A stretch of DNA of 64,000 nucleotides from CAZBXE01 sp964496125 (GCA_964496125.1 CAZBXE010000009.1:13625-77624); one strand, 5' to 3'. Positions 17,601 through 27,357 are shown, numbered from the stretch's first letter. Program-made: numbers and translations. The notes: generated by a model from the sequence alone, not told the origin.

Positions 17601-18802
17601 AAACCTACCCGGTTCAAAAACTCGTGTTTCTGACAAGCCACAATCAGTACGAAAGCAAAAGGCATTTTACCCATTGTCTCTCTGATGCGCTGCGAAAAAA
17701 AGGAGTGCAAACCTTTGTCATCGAGCCTAAAGAAGGAGCCTTAAGCAAAGAAGAAATGGCAAGGATCCAAGGTATTCATCCTGATCTGATTGCCTCCTTC
17801 CACGCCATCCTCCCCCTCCCTGACGGAAAGCTTCTCTCCGATCACCTACATATTCCTTTTTTAAATCTGATTGTCGATCCCGCTCTTTACATGTTGCACC
17901 TTCTTAAAAGCAAGTATTCCTTTCTCTCGGTTGTGGATCGATACGACCTTGCTCTCATCTGCTCAACAGGATTTAAAAACGCTCTTTTTTTGCCCCATGG
18001 CGTCGAAAAACTCGACATCGATCCAACGCAAAGCCGAAAATATGATGTTGTTTTTATTGGCAGCTCCTTTAACCATGAAGCCCTTAAAAGTTTCTGGCGC
18101 TCTACCTTTTCAAGGCAAGTATCGGAGCTGATTGAACTTGCCATCTTCAAATGGCAAGCAGGGGAAAAAGAAACTCTTTTTAAAACCCTTTGGGATGGGA
18201 TGCACAAACAAAGTTTGGAAGCAGACAGATTTCAATTCCCTCAGATTTACCGCTCTGCCGACTACTACATCCGCTCGTATGAAAGGTGGAAGATGCTAGA
18301 TTCTCTCTGCGATGTCCAAGTAGACATTTTTGGAGCTCCCGGTTGGATGGACGAAGTCCCCCCAAAAGAATGGAAGAGCTACTTTCCCAAGAGAGATAAC
18401 ATCAGAGTCCACCCCCCTGTAACCTATGCTGCAAGCCTAGAAATCCTAAGCCAAGCAAAAATTTGCCTCAATAGCTCTCCTTTCTTTATGAATGGTTCTC
18501 ATGAACGGATGTTTGCAGGACCTATGTGTGGCTCTGTTCTTTTTACAAATGACAATCCTTATGCGCAAGAAGCCTTTTCTGTAGGCAAAGAGATCGAAAC
18601 CTTTACATACCGCACACTAGGCACGCTCAATGATAGAATCAAAGTTCTTCTGCAAGACGATGAAAGGAGAATCGAAATGGCAAATCTCGGAAGAAAGCGC
18701 GTTCTCGAAGAGCATACATGGGATAAGAGAGCCGAGATCCTAATAGAGAAACTGCCCGAGTTTTACGCAAGAATTTACACCCAAGACTTTAGTCCCAACT
18801 AA
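17597..18802 (+). CDS. Glycosyltransferase-like protein (CgeB / GT-B type)
   Basis: A 401-residue protein without signal or membrane segments. The C-terminal half looks like a family-1-type GT-B glycosyltransferase: VVFIGSSFNHE opens the second lobe, KICLNSSPFFMNGSHERMFAGP is a donor-site-like stretch (described here in two parts around residue 295), and the end has the LGRKRVLEEHTWDKRA pattern common in such enzymes. The substrate is unknown. It is translationally coupled to ytgD by an ATGA overlap, so it is transcribed with the metal-uptake genes although no functional link is obvious. Confidence 0.65.
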   Translation: MKTYPVQKLVFLTSHNQYESKRHFTHCLSDALRKKGVQTFVIEPKEGALSKEEMARIQGIHPDLIASFHAILPLPDGKLLSDHLHIPFLNLIVDPALYMLHLLKSKYSFLSVVDRYDLALICSTGFKNALFLPHGVEKLDIDPTQSRKYDVVFIGSSFNHEALKSFWRSTFSRQVSELIELAIFKWQAGEKETLFKTLWDGMHKQSLEADRFQFPQIYRSADYYIRSYERWKMLDSLCDVQVDIFGAPGWMDEVPPKEWKSYFPKRDNIRVHPPVTYAASLEILSQAKICLNSSPFFMNGSHERMFAGPMCGSVLFTNDNPYAQEAFSVGKEIETFTYRTLGTLNDRIKVLLQDDERRIEMANLGRKRVLEEHTWDKRAEILIEKLPEFYARIYTQDFSPN

Positions 18803-18961
18803 ACTTGTCTCTTCCTCTTAGTTGTGTTTTTAAGGGAGCAGCTGATTGTATACACAAATACGCATCATCCGTGACTGGCTCTATGTAGGCTACAGTTATG
18901 ATTAATTTTTTTGCAATTAATCCCTAAATAACCTATGATTCTCTAGACCCTGATTGTCATA

Positions 18962-19005
18962 TTTTCTTGTTCCTAAAGACTTTAAAAAAATCTTTAACAA
19001 GAAAA
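18962..19005 (+). promoter_or_regulatory. Leader hairpin upstream of rpsL
   Basis: A perfect 10-bp inverted repeat (TTTTCTTGTT / AACAAGAAAA) encloses a second short stem (AAAGA / TCTTT), about 60 bases before the rpsL start. It lies in the 260-base region between the glycosyltransferase-like gene and rpsL, which must also hold the ribosomal operon promoter. It could be a leader structure for control or a weak terminator; the sequence does not decide. Confidence 0.45.
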
Positions 19006-19062
19006 CCCTGACAACCTAGGTTTTGGAACTCATCCTATATTTAAACAGGAGAAACGGGACGT

Positions 19063-19434
19063 ATGCCCACAATTAACCAATTGGTTCGCAAAGAGCGAAT
19101 TTCTAAAAAAAGAAAGAGTAACTCACCAGCTCTACACGGCTGCCCACAAAGACGGGGCGTGTGCGTGCAGGTAAAGACAAAAACACCTCGTAAACCAAAC
19201 TCTGCTCTACGTAAAGTAGCCTGGGTTCGTCTATCCACTGGACAAGAAGTCATTGCTTACATCCCAGGGGAAGGACACAACCTCCAAGAACACAGTATCG
19301 TCCTCGTTCGCGGCGGAAAAGTAAAAGACTTGCCAGGCGTTCGATACCATATCGTTCGAGGCGCACTGGATACAGCAGGTGTAAAAGACCGTAAGCAGAG
19401 CAGATCCAAGTACGGGGCAAAGAGGCCTAAGTAA
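19063..19434 (+). CDS. rpsL: Ribosomal protein S12
   Basis: A 123-residue S12 with the canonical segments [28 protein letters not shown] and [11 protein letters not shown]12 sits at the decoding centre of the 30S subunit. Residue 43 is Arg (TPRKPNS); E. coli has Lys43 there, and Lys-to-Arg at this site is a known streptomycin-resistance change. AGGAG precedes the ATG. It is the first gene of a str-type cluster with rpsG, fusA and rpsJ. Confidence 0.97.
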   Translation: MPTINQLVRKERISKKRKSNSPALHGCPQRRGVCVQVKTKTPRKPNSALRKVAWVRLSTGQEVIAYIPGEGHNLQEHSIVLVRGGKVKDLPGVRYHIVRGALDTAGVKDRKQSRSKYGAKRPK

Positions 19435-19439
19435 TGAAA

Positions 19440-19505
19440 GGATTCTCCGCCTATGAGAATCCTGGTTCGTGATTGCCGTTTCCGAAACTAGAAAATGCAA
19501 TCACG
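19440..19505 (+). promoter_or_regulatory. Hairpins in the rpsL-rpsG spacer
   Basis: Two strong inverted repeats fall in the 165-base spacer: GGATTCTC / GAGAATCC (19440-19462) and CGTGATTGC / GCAATCACG (19468-19505). A weaker one follows around GCTAGC near 19511-19531. None has a T-tract. In other bacteria the rpsL-rpsG spacer holds the S7 autoregulatory site; a similar role here is inference. Confidence 0.5.
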
Positions 19506-19599
19506 CGCAGGCTAGCCTTAAGTAAGCTAGCTTTAGTGAAAAAGTATTTGAATCTTCTCAGTAGGATAATTTTTAAAACTGATAGAAGGATAAAAACAT

Positions 19600-20073
19600 A
19601 TGTCAAGACGACGAAGAGCAGAGCAAAGAGAGATCGAACCAGATCCTAAGTACCAAAGCAAAGTGCTCGCTAAGTTCATCAACAAAGTGATGGAACAAGG
19701 TAAAAAATCGATCGCAAGGAAAATTGTTTACAATGCCCTTGAGAAGCTTGCGCAAAAAGTAAAAGCAGAAAATCCTATCGAGGCATTCGAACAAGCCCTC
19801 GAAAACGCAAAACCTCAGCTTGAGGTAAAATCTCGAAGAATCGGTGGTGCCACCTACCAAGTCCCGGTTGAGATTCTTCCTTCCAGAAGATCTTCGCTTG
19901 CAATGCGTTGGATCATCACATTTTCCAGAACAAAGCCTGGGAAATCAATGGAAGAAGCTCTTGCTACTGAGCTTAGCGACTGTTTCCTGAATCAAGGATC
20001 AACCATTAAAAAGAAAGACGACACGCACCGAATGGCAGAAGCTAACAAAGCATTTGCCCACTACAAGTGGTAA
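19600..20073 (+). CDS. rpsG: Ribosomal protein S7
   Basis: A 157-residue S7, the primary 16S rRNA-binding protein that nucleates the 30S head. Typical segments are [35 protein letters not shown] and FAHYKW. The length is standard. GAAGGA precedes the ATG. In the classical str operon S7 is the translational autoregulator. Confidence 0.97.
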   Translation: MSRRRRAEQREIEPDPKYQSKVLAKFINKVMEQGKKSIARKIVYNALEKLAQKVKAENPIEAFEQALENAKPQLEVKSRRIGGATYQVPVEILPSRRSSLAMRWIITFSRTKPGKSMEEALATELSDCFLNQGSTIKKKDDTHRMAEANKAFAHYKW

Positions 20074-20091
20074 TAGGAGATCTCTTAAGCT

Positions 20092-22179
20092 ATGGCGCGA
20101 GAAAGTAATGAAAATCTAAAAGACGTGCGCAATATTGGGATTATGGCCCACATTGACGCCGGTAAAACGACGACTACGGAGAGGATTCTCTACTACTCCG
20201 GGAAACTCCACCGTATGGGCGAGGTGCATGAAGGCGCCGCCACAATGGACTGGATGGTTCAGGAGCAAGAGCGAGGCATTACGATCACATCGGCTGCCAC
20301 AACAGTCTTCTGGCACCACTGCAAGATCAACATTATCGATACTCCTGGACACGTGGACTTCACAATCGAAGTGGAGCGCTCCCTTCGAGTACTCGATGGA
20401 GCTGTCGCAGTGTTCTGCGCCGTGTCAGGTGTAGAACCCCAGTCTGAAACCGTTTGGAAACAAGCGGACAAATACGGCGTACCAAGGGTTGCTTTTGTCA
20501 ACAAAATGGACCGAATGGGTGCAGACTTCTTTGCTGCTGTCAACAGCATGAAAGAAAAGCTGCATGCAAATGCAATCCCTGTCCACTGCCCAATCGGCGC
20601 CGAAGCCGAATTCGAAGGCATGATCGACCTCGTCAGCATGAAAGCGCTCTACTATAAAGATGAGACTCTCGGTGCGAAATGGGAAGAAAAGGCCATACCA
20701 GCTGATCTCAAAGAGAAATGTCAAGAGATGAGAAGCGCTCTTCTCGAAGAGCTTGCCACAGTCGATGAGTCAGACGAGGTGTTCATGAACAAAGTTCTTG
20801 AAGATCCAGATTCCCTCACAGTGGACGAAATCAACAAAGCCATCCGAAAAGGGGTGTGTGCGAACAAGTTCACGCCGGTTCTCTGCGGATCTGCCTTTAA
20901 AAACAAAGGGGTACAACAGCTGCTTGATGCCGTTGTTAACTGGCTTCCCTCTCCTTTGGATCGAGGCACTGTTCATGGCTACACTGAAGACCATGCTGAA
21001 AAAATTGATATTGAACCCTCCGATACAGCTCCGTTCTGTGCGCTTGCATTCAAGATCATGACAGACCCTTACGTGGGTAGACTTACCTACGTACGTATCT
21101 ACAGTGGTACTCTTGAGAAAGGGGTAACCCTTCTTAACAGCACAAAAGGGCACAAGGAAAGAGTATCTCGCTTGATCGAGATGCACGCTAACCAGCGTAA
21201 GGAAAAAGAATTTTTCCATACAGGGGATATTGCCGCGATCGTAGGTCTTAAGAAAACGACCACGGGGGATACACTCTGTACACAAGAAAAGCCCATCGTG
21301 CTCGAAAAAATGGACTTCCCAGAGCCTGTGATTTACATGGCCATCGAGCCAAAATCCAAGGCAGACAGGGAAAAGCTAGCGACAGCTCTTTCTTCCCTTG
21401 CAGAAGAAGACCCAACATTCCGCATCAATACAAACGTAGAAACAGGGCAAACCATCATTTCAGGTATGGGAGAGTTGCACCTTGAAATTCTGCACGACAG
21501 GATGGTTCGGGAGTTCAACGTTGAGGCAAACGTCGGTAAACCGCAAGTTTCTTACAAAGAAACGATCACAATACCAGGCGCTGCCAAGACGAAGTTCGTT
21601 AAGCAGACAGGTGGTCGCGGTCAGTACGCACACGTTGAGATTGAGATCGAACCAAACGAGCCTGGCAAAGGCAACATCGTTGAAAGCAAGATCGTAGGGG
21701 GCGTAATTCCAAGAGAATTTATCCCTGCCGCGATTGCTGGTATTGAAGAAGGTCTTGCCTCTGGTGTTCTGGCTGGGTACAAACTCGTAGACGTCATCGT
21801 AAGAATCGTCTACGGATCGTACCACGATGTGGACTCAAGCGAGATTGCGTTTAAAGTTTGCGGATCGATGGCCCTTAAGGAAGCTGCTGCCAAGTGCAAG
21901 CCGATTATCCTTGAGCCCATTATGAAAGTGGACGTTACAACTCCAGACACATGTCTTGGGGATGTAATGGGCGACTTGAGCCGAAGACGGGGAAGAATTC
22001 TGGGACAAGAGGCTATCAAAGGGGGTCAAATGATCCACTCAGAAGTCCCCTTAAGCGAAATGTTTGGATACTCCACGGATCTCCGCTCGCTCTCTTCAGG
22101 GCGCGCTACATACGTGATGGAACCATCCCATTTCGAGAAAGTACCAAACAAGATTCAAGAAGAAATTGTAAAGAAATAA
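20092..22179 (+). CDS. fusA: Elongation factor G
   Basis: A 695-residue translational GTPase that drives ribosome translocation. The G motifs are all present: [15 protein letters not shown] (G1), [10 protein letters not shown] (G2), DTPGHVDF (G3), [10 protein letters not shown] (G4). Domains II-V follow, with [15 protein letters not shown] in domain IV and a normal C-terminal domain. The length is standard. It follows rpsG by 18 bases with AGGAG in between. Confidence 0.97.
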   Translation: MARESNENLKDVRNIGIMAHIDAGKTTTTERILYYSGKLHRMGEVHEGAATMDWMVQEQERGITITSAATTVFWHHCKINIIDTPGHVDFTIEVERSLRVLDGAVAVFCAVSGVEPQSETVWKQADKYGVPRVAFVNKMDRMGADFFAAVNSMKEKLHANAIPVHCPIGAEAEFEGMIDLVSMKALYYKDETLGAKWEEKAIPADLKEKCQEMRSALLEELATVDESDEVFMNKVLEDPDSLTVDEINKAIRKGVCANKFTPVLCGSAFKNKGVQQLLDAVVNWLPSPLDRGTVHGYTEDHAEKIDIEPSDTAPFCALAFKIMTDPYVGRLTYVRIYSGTLEKGVTLLNSTKGHKERVSRLIEMHANQRKEKEFFHTGDIAAIVGLKKTTTGDTLCTQEKPIVLEKMDFPEPVIYMAIEPKSKADREKLATALSSLAEEDPTFRINTNVETGQTIISGMGELHLEILHDRMVREFNVEANVGKPQVSYKETITIPGAAKTKFVKQTGGRGQYAHVEIEIEPNEPGKGNIVESKIVGGVIPREFIPAAIAGIEEGLASGVLAGYKLVDVIVRIVYGSYHDVDSSEIAFKVCGSMALKEAAAKCKPIILEPIMKVDVTTPDTCLGDVMGDLSRRRGRILGQEAIKGGQMIHSEVPLSEMFGYSTDLRSLSSGRATYVMEPSHFEKVPNKIQEEIVKK

Positions 22180-22189
22180 GGTTTATAAC

Positions 22190-22561
22190 ATGACAAAGCA
22201 GGAAAAAGCAAAACAAGGACAGACGCAGCAAGCAGCGCCAGCGGCCAAGCAGCCGTCGCGTCAAAAGATCCGCATCCGGCTGAAAGCGTACGACCAAAGG
22301 CTCCTCGACCAATCTACCTCAGACATCGTCGAGACAGCCAAGCGTACAGGTGCTGGAGTAGCAGGCCCCATCCCCCTTCCTACACGGACGGAGAAGTTCA
22401 CAGTACTGAGATCTCCCCACGTGGATAAGAAGTCTAGGGATCAGTTTCAGATTTGCACGCATAAAAGGCTTGTAGACATTCTTAACCCGAATGCAAGGAC
22501 CATTGATGCGCTCAAAACTCTGACACTGCCCGCTGGTGTTGACATCAAAATTCGCGCTTAA
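22190..22561 (+). CDS. rpsJ: Ribosomal protein S10 with N-terminal extension
   Basis: A 123-residue S10. The core begins near residue 24 ([16 protein letters not shown]) and includes [20 protein letters not shown] and [12 protein letters not shown]10 is usually about 103 residues; here some 20 extra Lys/Gln/Ala-rich residues precede the core. S10 is part of the 30S head and, as NusE, of antitermination complexes. It ends the cluster, followed by a strong terminator. Confidence 0.96.
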   Translation: MTKQEKAKQGQTQQAAPAAKQPSRQKIRIRLKAYDQRLLDQSTSDIVETAKRTGAGVAGPIPLPTRTEKFTVLRSPHVDKKSRDQFQICTHKRLVDILNPNARTIDALKTLTLPAGVDIKIRA

Positions 22562-22589
22562 AGACTTGTAACAAAAGCAACGAATGCGT

Positions 22590-22621
22590 AAAGTGCCCTC
22601 CTATGAGGGCACTTTTTTTTT
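22590..22621 (+). terminator. Rho-independent terminator of the rpsL-rpsJ operon, overlapping the next start codon
   Basis: An 11-bp stem (AAAGTGCCCTC / GAGGGCACTTT), a loop CTAT and a run of T form a textbook terminator 28 bases past rpsJ. The ATG of the following gene (22603-22605) begins in the loop, and its first codons are the descending arm and T-run. Confidence 0.93.
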
Positions 22622-23565
22622 CACTTTTCCTTTTTCTTCCTCTATCTGGGCTTAACGTAGAACCCTTTTCAAGCAGTGCCATCACCTATGAATTTAGCGG
22701 AGGGAGATTTGGTGATAACCTTACAGCCTACGCAAACGCCAAATGGCTCTCGTACAAGTATGGCATCCCCTTGATCTACCGCCCTTTCCCCCTAGCAAAC
22801 GAACTTCACATCGAAGAGGAAGAAACACTGATCTTCTCAGAAGCGCTTAAATCTAAATTTAATCGTTTTGTCACCCTCAAGAACAAAAAAAAATTTGAGC
22901 CTCATGCCTTGCCCCCCGTTTTGTACAGCCTCCTGTTCTTTACGGAAGCTATCCCTAATAACAACTATAAAACCCATGTAAACTTTGACCTGCCTGCTTG
23001 GAATGACCCGGGATTTAAATCTCTTTTGCAACGTCTATTACAACCAAAAGAAACCTATAGCCCCATCGAGTCTCCTGAAGGAGCGATCCGAGTGGCCCTC
23101 CATGTTAGAACGGGCATAGGTTCTGACGCAGTAGGATGGACACGCGATCTTATGAAAGCAAGACACTGTCACATCTGGGACCTTAAATTCCCAGAGTATG
23201 AGTATTATAAAAATCAAATCGAGTGGTTGCTTTCCTATTTTCCTGGGGAAACACTCTTTGTACACCTCTTCACAGACCACCCTGAGCCAGAAAAAATCGT
23301 AAAAAGGCTCGAAAACGATCTACAAGGTCAGCCCGTCCTCTTTAGCTACAGATCTTCATGCAACAGACATATCCTCAATGTCGTGGAAGACTTCTACCAA
23401 ATGTCTACCTTTGACTGCATGGTACGGGGAGCCTCGCAGCTCTCCTTTATAGCAGAGAAGATCGGAAACTTCCACGTGTGCATCTCTCCTAAAAAAAGCA
23501 CCCTCCGTAACGGATTTGTTACAATCACAGAAGTGACTATTTCTTTGCCCAAAGGCGGCCGTTAA
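22603..23565 (+). CDS. Exported protein with fucosyltransferase-like (GT11/GT23-type) features
   Basis: A 320-residue protein with a signal-peptide-like N-terminus (residues 1-17). SGGRFGDNLTAYANAKWLS is reminiscent of the GRLGNQLFQYA motif of GT11 enzymes. ALHVRTG resembles the HxR motif of fucosyltransferases, and DFYQMSTFDCMVRGASQLSF resembles their acceptor/donor-site helix. The assignment is by pattern only. The sole usable start is the ATG in the loop of the upstream terminator; no ATG, GTG or TTG follows for a long stretch, and no ribosome-binding site is evident. The 3' end overlaps the convergent gene at 23537 by 29 bases. Confidence 0.55.
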   Translation: MRALFFSLFLFLPLSGLNVEPFSSSAITYEFSGGRFGDNLTAYANAKWLSYKYGIPLIYRPFPLANELHIEEEETLIFSEALKSKFNRFVTLKNKKKFEPHALPPVLYSLLFFTEAIPNNNYKTHVNFDLPAWNDPGFKSLLQRLLQPKETYSPIESPEGAIRVALHVRTGIGSDAVGWTRDLMKARHCHIWDLKFPEYEYYKNQIEWLLSYFPGETLFVHLFTDHPEPEKIVKRLENDLQGQPVLFSYRSSCNRHILNVVEDFYQMSTFDCMVRGASQLSFIAEKIGNFHVCISPKKSTLRNGFVTITEVTISLPKGGR

Positions 23566-23971
23566 TGATTGTGCGGTATGTCTCTTCAGAGGCATACTCA
23601 GCATGGAATTGGTAGGTGCCATCTTCCTGCTTCTTGTACACCTCAAAGCCATCTAGGCGGGGAGAATCACGAAATTCCCAGGCAATTTTATCTGGGTCGA
23701 TCACACCCTTACCCTGGACCTTTCCCATGAGATCATTCTCAATCTGCATGGTAAAACTATCTCCTTGCACAGCTGAAAGGGTAAAGCGGTTTTGCAGCTG
23801 CTGCATCTCCCCCTCCATTTCCACAATCTGTGTACAAAAGATAAAACCTTCTCGTAGAGGTCCGATCTGCCACTTTGTATAGAAATGGACCATCTCTTCC
23901 GATTCGCTAAAGCGAATGCTGCCCTCTCCCATCCAGATGCCGGATGAGAATAAAAATACGTGCTCAATCAT
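23537..23971 (-). CDS. Unknown 144-aa protein downstream of rodA
   Basis: Not recognised. It is a compact protein with alternating hydrophobic and polar residues suggesting beta strands (lipocalin-like by impression only), without signal peptide or membrane segment. Its ATG overlaps the rodA stop codon by one base (TGATG), so translation is coupled to rodA. Its 3' end overlaps the convergent glycosyltransferase-like gene by 29 bases. Confidence 0.6.
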   Translation of the reverse strand: MIEHVFLFSSGIWMGEGSIRFSESEEMVHFYTKWQIGPLREGFIFCTQIVEMEGEMQQLQNRFTLSAVQGDSFTMQIENDLMGKVQGKGVIDPDKIAWEFRDSPRLDGFEVYKKQEDGTYQFHAEYASEETYRTIINGRLWAKK

Positions 23972-25107
23972 CAGAACACAAACCTCCTGCTATAGATGCT
24001 CTGCAATATGCCAAGTGCAGACATCGTCGCAATGATCGAAGACCCTCCATACGTGACAAGCACAAGAGGCACCCCAGTAATGGGCAAAATCCCACACATC
24101 ATTCCGATGTTGACCAAGATATGCATGGCTAAATACACTGTAATACCAGCTGCAAGTAGCCTTCCAAAAGGATCTTTTGCGACCGCTACAGTTTGGAAAC
24201 TAAAATAGAGTAAAGAGTAAAAAAGTGCTATAAGAATCACAAGACCAATAAGCCCAAACTCCTCTCCAAAAGCCGGGAACACAGAGTCTGTGTAAGGAAA
24301 GGGAAGCCACCCTTCGCTGGCATAGGTGCTCTTTCGAAAACCAGTACCTGTAAGCCCTCCAATCGCAATCGATGTTGCTGCGGCAACCTGGTGGGGTGTA
24401 TTGGGATTAAACCTTTCAAACTGGTATTCCTTTAACACCAAGGTGGCATAAGGCTTAATCGCCTCATAGGGCAAAATCTCAAGAAAAATAGCGGATACAA
24501 GAACAAGCCCTGCAAGCCCTAGCAAGGCCATAAACCGAACAACCCCTTCATGGATATCGCCAAAGTAAAAAAGAACAAGGGTGATCGGAAAAAGAACAAG
24601 CGCACTGCCCAAATCAGGCTGCTTTAAGATCAGCACAAAAGGAACCCCTACAATAAGACCGCTCATCAAAGCAGTCCTAAGCGAACTTGCCTGCCCCTTT
24701 TTTCTCTCCAAATACCAGCTCAGCGCGATTACAACCACAAGCTTTGCAAGCTCTGAGGGCTGAAAATTCACGTGCAAAAAGGGAATCTTATACCAGCGGT
24801 TTACCCTCTGGATGGAATCGACAAAATAGAGCCCGATCAAAGAAACGAGCATCAGAGCATATAAAAACCAGGTCCATTCTCTGATCTTATTGTAGTCAAA
24901 CCCGGCGAAAAAAAGAAATGAAAGCCCCCCTAGAAAAAACCATTTCATCTGAATGAGGACAGTGGGGGTAAAAAAACCTTCTTCTCCGCCTTCTGGCAAA
25001 GAATGTGCTGTGTAGCTTGAAATGACGATAAGACTTACTGCCATAAGGCAGAAAATCGCAGCGATTGCCCGAAAGTCCATCCGTGTTAGTGTTTGTAGTG
25101 ACCACAT
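23971..25107 (-). CDS. rodA: RodA/MrdB, SEDS peptidoglycan glycosyltransferase
   Basis: A 378-residue protein with about ten membrane helices of the SEDS family (FtsW/RodA). Family features include RRVNRWYKIPFLHVNFQPSE-type sequence after helix 3 (here QRVNRWYKIPF), KQPDLGSALV, and the late loop SEGWLPFPYTDSVFPAFGEE. RodA polymerises glycan strands at the inner membrane together with a class B PBP. Chlamydiae keep rodA although they make little peptidoglycan. The next gene is coupled by a one-base overlap. Gene order near birA matches C. trachomatis (recollection). Confidence 0.92.
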   Translation of the reverse strand: MWSLQTLTRMDFRAIAAIFCLMAVSLIVISSYTAHSLPEGGEEGFFTPTVLIQMKWFFLGGLSFLFFAGFDYNKIREWTWFLYALMLVSLIGLYFVDSIQRVNRWYKIPFLHVNFQPSELAKLVVVIALSWYLERKKGQASSLRTALMSGLIVGVPFVLILKQPDLGSALVLFPITLVLFYFGDIHEGVVRFMALLGLAGLVLVSAIFLEILPYEAIKPYATLVLKEYQFERFNPNTPHQVAAATSIAIGGLTGTGFRKSTYASEGWLPFPYTDSVFPAFGEEFGLIGLVILIALFYSLLYFSFQTVAVAKDPFGRLLAAGITVYLAMHILVNIGMMCGILPITGVPLVLVTYGGSSIIATMSALGILQSIYSRRFVF

Positions 25108-25144
25108 CTTCGTGATCCAAGAGTACTGCTAATCCTGTTTGCTT

Positions 25145-26524
25145 TCAAGGTGTTTTAAGCTCGTTTCGTAGAGTAACAAGCTCCTTAAACTTATCCGCTA
25201 TCTCCTGAGGGAGGTTAGCATAGGTATCCATATCTCTTGACCCTGTAATGTCATCAACCATCTTGACTACCTGTTTTTCAGTCAAATCCAAGGTCTTATT
25301 GTCCAGTATAACAAGATACTGTGGCCCCAGAGTTTTTTTTATGAACCATGAAAGAGCAGCTTTGGCTTCGTAATAACTCTTATAGCTACCGATCGAACTC
25401 ATTTGCGTGGTTGACATCACTCCCTGTTTAGCAATGTCTTTCCAAAGAACCGGCATAACCACGTTATGAAAGAATAACTCTTCATTACGCAGCAGCTCTT
25501 TGTAATCTCCTTCGCAACAGGCATCAATTTTCTCGTAGTCTAAGCCTGGATAATTAAATGCTTTTTGGAAGCTCTCTTTATTTAAGGGTTTTTTTATCTG
25601 AGATGCCTTCTCTATTTCAACAACGCTAGTAGCTTTAGGATCCTTGTCTCCTACAGCGATTGCCTCCTGATTCCTCGCTGCAACTCTTTTCTTTGCCGTC
25701 TCCTGTGCTTGCTTCACCCCTTCTTCCCCCACAAGTTGCCTTAGCTGTTGCAAGTTTAGATCTCGTGGGCTAGTGGCTGGTTCCCATAGCCAGCTCGAAG
25801 CAGAGCTTACAACAACACTCAGCATTCCCCAGAGAAAATTAGTTACAACGTTACTAGATGCCGCCTCAAGAGAAGCGCTCGGCTTGGAGGTCGCAAGAAC
25901 TTCCAGAAGAATTTTTCTTTCCTCTCCCGCCTCTTCTTGCAAGATTACCTCTGCTTCGAACTCTTTTACTACTTTTTCCAATTCAGCGAGTGAGAGTTTT
26001 TTCGGTTTAATTTGTTCTGTATCTTTTTCTGGCAACCACGGTTTTACATTTTCAAGACGTTTATCCAGTTCTTCTCCTTTGGCCGCAATAGGCATCGCCA
26101 TTTCAACTCCCACTTCTTTCACTGTCTCAGGAAAGTAATGAGATGCATAGGAGAGAATTTTGTCTTCTTCTGGGGTATAGACTTTGCCCTCGACAACTGA
26201 CTGAAAAATCTGAGTTAATGCGATCTTTACTTGCTTCTCTAAATCATCCCTTGCAATCTGAGAGGTTTCTTGCCCTACGGGAGGGGGAATTTGCTTATTG
26301 GCATTTTGAAACCAAGAAAAGGAGAGAATTTTACGGAAAATCTTATCGATAACTCCTTCGCCCTGAAAATTGAGGATCGTTACCTTTCCTAAGACTCCGC
26401 TAGAAGGTTTGGGCGTATTCCCTTGTTGTGTAGATTTTTGCTGCGCTTTGTCATACTGTTCCAAACGATGAGACAACTTCGCAAATCGTGTAGGGTCCGT
26501 CATAAAATATCCCTTGTTGTTCAC
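25145..26524 (-). CDS. Unknown 459-aa helical protein with one hydrophobic segment
   Basis: Not recognised. The protein is mostly charged and helical. A short hydrophobic stretch at about residues 230-250 (NFLWGMLSVVVSSASSWLW) may insert in or associate with membrane. There is no signal peptide. The last third has several Cys and Tyr residues. It lies between rodA and birA, where chlamydial genomes often place lineage-specific genes. Its composition would fit a type III secreted protein, but no secretion signal can be read by eye. The true start could also be the Met at residue 8. Confidence 0.55.
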   Translation of the reverse strand: MNNKGYFMTDPTRFAKLSHRLEQYDKAQQKSTQQGNTPKPSSGVLGKVTILNFQGEGVIDKIFRKILSFSWFQNANKQIPPPVGQETSQIARDDLEKQVKIALTQIFQSVVEGKVYTPEEDKILSYASHYFPETVKEVGVEMAMPIAAKGEELDKRLENVKPWLPEKDTEQIKPKKLSLAELEKVVKEFEAEVILQEEAGEERKILLEVLATSKPSASLEAASSNVVTNFLWGMLSVVVSSASSWLWEPATSPRDLNLQQLRQLVGEEGVKQAQETAKKRVAARNQEAIAVGDKDPKATSVVEIEKASQIKKPLNKESFQKAFNYPGLDYEKIDACCEGDYKELLRNEELFFHNVVMPVLWKDIAKQGVMSTTQMSSIGSYKSYYEAKAALSWFIKKTLGPQYLVILDNKTLDLTEKQVVKMVDDITGSRDMDTYANLPQEIADKFKELVTLRNELKTP

Positions 26525-26622
26525 ATTATATCATTTTTTTTAATTTTGAAAAGTCTGATAACAAAACACCTGGAAACGATACTGTGCTTGTGTTCTCGCA
26601 CACTCTTTGCTAGAATCAGCCC

Positions 26623-27351
26623 ATGTTTTTTAAAAAGAAAGCGTATGAACATTTTGGATCCTTGCCTTCTACTCATGTGTATGCGAAAAAAACAATCTGC
26701 ACTCATCCCCTCGATACGTTTACAGTCATCACCGCAGGGGAGCAAACAGCAGGCATAGGGCGGGATAAAAGGCCCTGGAAATCTCCTCCATCGGGTAATC
26801 TCTACGCCACGTTTTGCTTTTTTCTAAGTTCTAGGGAAAGGGTACAGCATATAGGGCAAATACTTAGCTTATCGGCTTTGCAGTTGATTCCTTACTCTAC
26901 CTTTAAGTGGCCGAATGACCTTTTTTTAGGGGGAAAAAAACTAGGAGGTGTGCTTGTAGAAGTATTCGAGGAGAGAAAATACTTTGCTGTGATTGCCAGC
27001 ATAGGACTGAACGTGAACATGCCAAAAGAAGAGCTAGAGCAGATCTTGCAACCCGCGACCTCCTTGCTCGCAGAAGGGAACAGGGAAGTCTCTCTACCAC
27101 GCCTTCAACAAGAAGTAGAAAGCTCTTTTGCAAAAAACATAGATATTTTTTTAGAACACGGGTTTTTACCTCTTTTTTTGGAAATCAAAAAGAGACTTCA
27201 TCATCAAGAAGGGGATACGCTCTCCTTCCATGAAAATGGGGAAACAAGGCAAGGAAGACTTCTCTCTTTCAATGAAGATGGGTCGTTGACCCTGGAATTT
27301 ATACGAGGCGAAAAAAAAACCTTTTATGCAGGCGAAACACGTTGCGTATAA
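26623..27351 (+). CDS. birA: Biotin-[acetyl-CoA-carboxylase] ligase
   Basis: A 242-residue biotin protein ligase lacking the N-terminal repressor domain of E. coli BirA. It attaches biotin to the carboxyl-carrier protein for fatty-acid synthesis. Motifs: STHVYAKK, GEQTAGIGRDKRPWKSP (a variant of the usual GRGRxGRxW), GNLYATF, and KWPNDLFLGGKKLGGVLVE with the catalytic lysine. A small C-terminal SH3-like domain follows (about 195-242). A terminator lies directly after the stop codon. Confidence 0.9.
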   Translation: MFFKKKAYEHFGSLPSTHVYAKKTICTHPLDTFTVITAGEQTAGIGRDKRPWKSPPSGNLYATFCFFLSSRERVQHIGQILSLSALQLIPYSTFKWPNDLFLGGKKLGGVLVEVFEERKYFAVIASIGLNVNMPKEELEQILQPATSLLAEGNREVSLPRLQQEVESSFAKNIDIFLEHGFLPLFLEIKKRLHHQEGDTLSFHENGETRQGRLLSFNEDGSLTLEFIRGEKKTFYAGETRCV

Positions 27352-27357
27352 AAAAAA

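Noticed and set aside
18849..18860. TATACACAAATA resembling the MITE end
   Set aside because: Only 12 bases match and neither the following sequence nor a right end is present; chance cannot be excluded.
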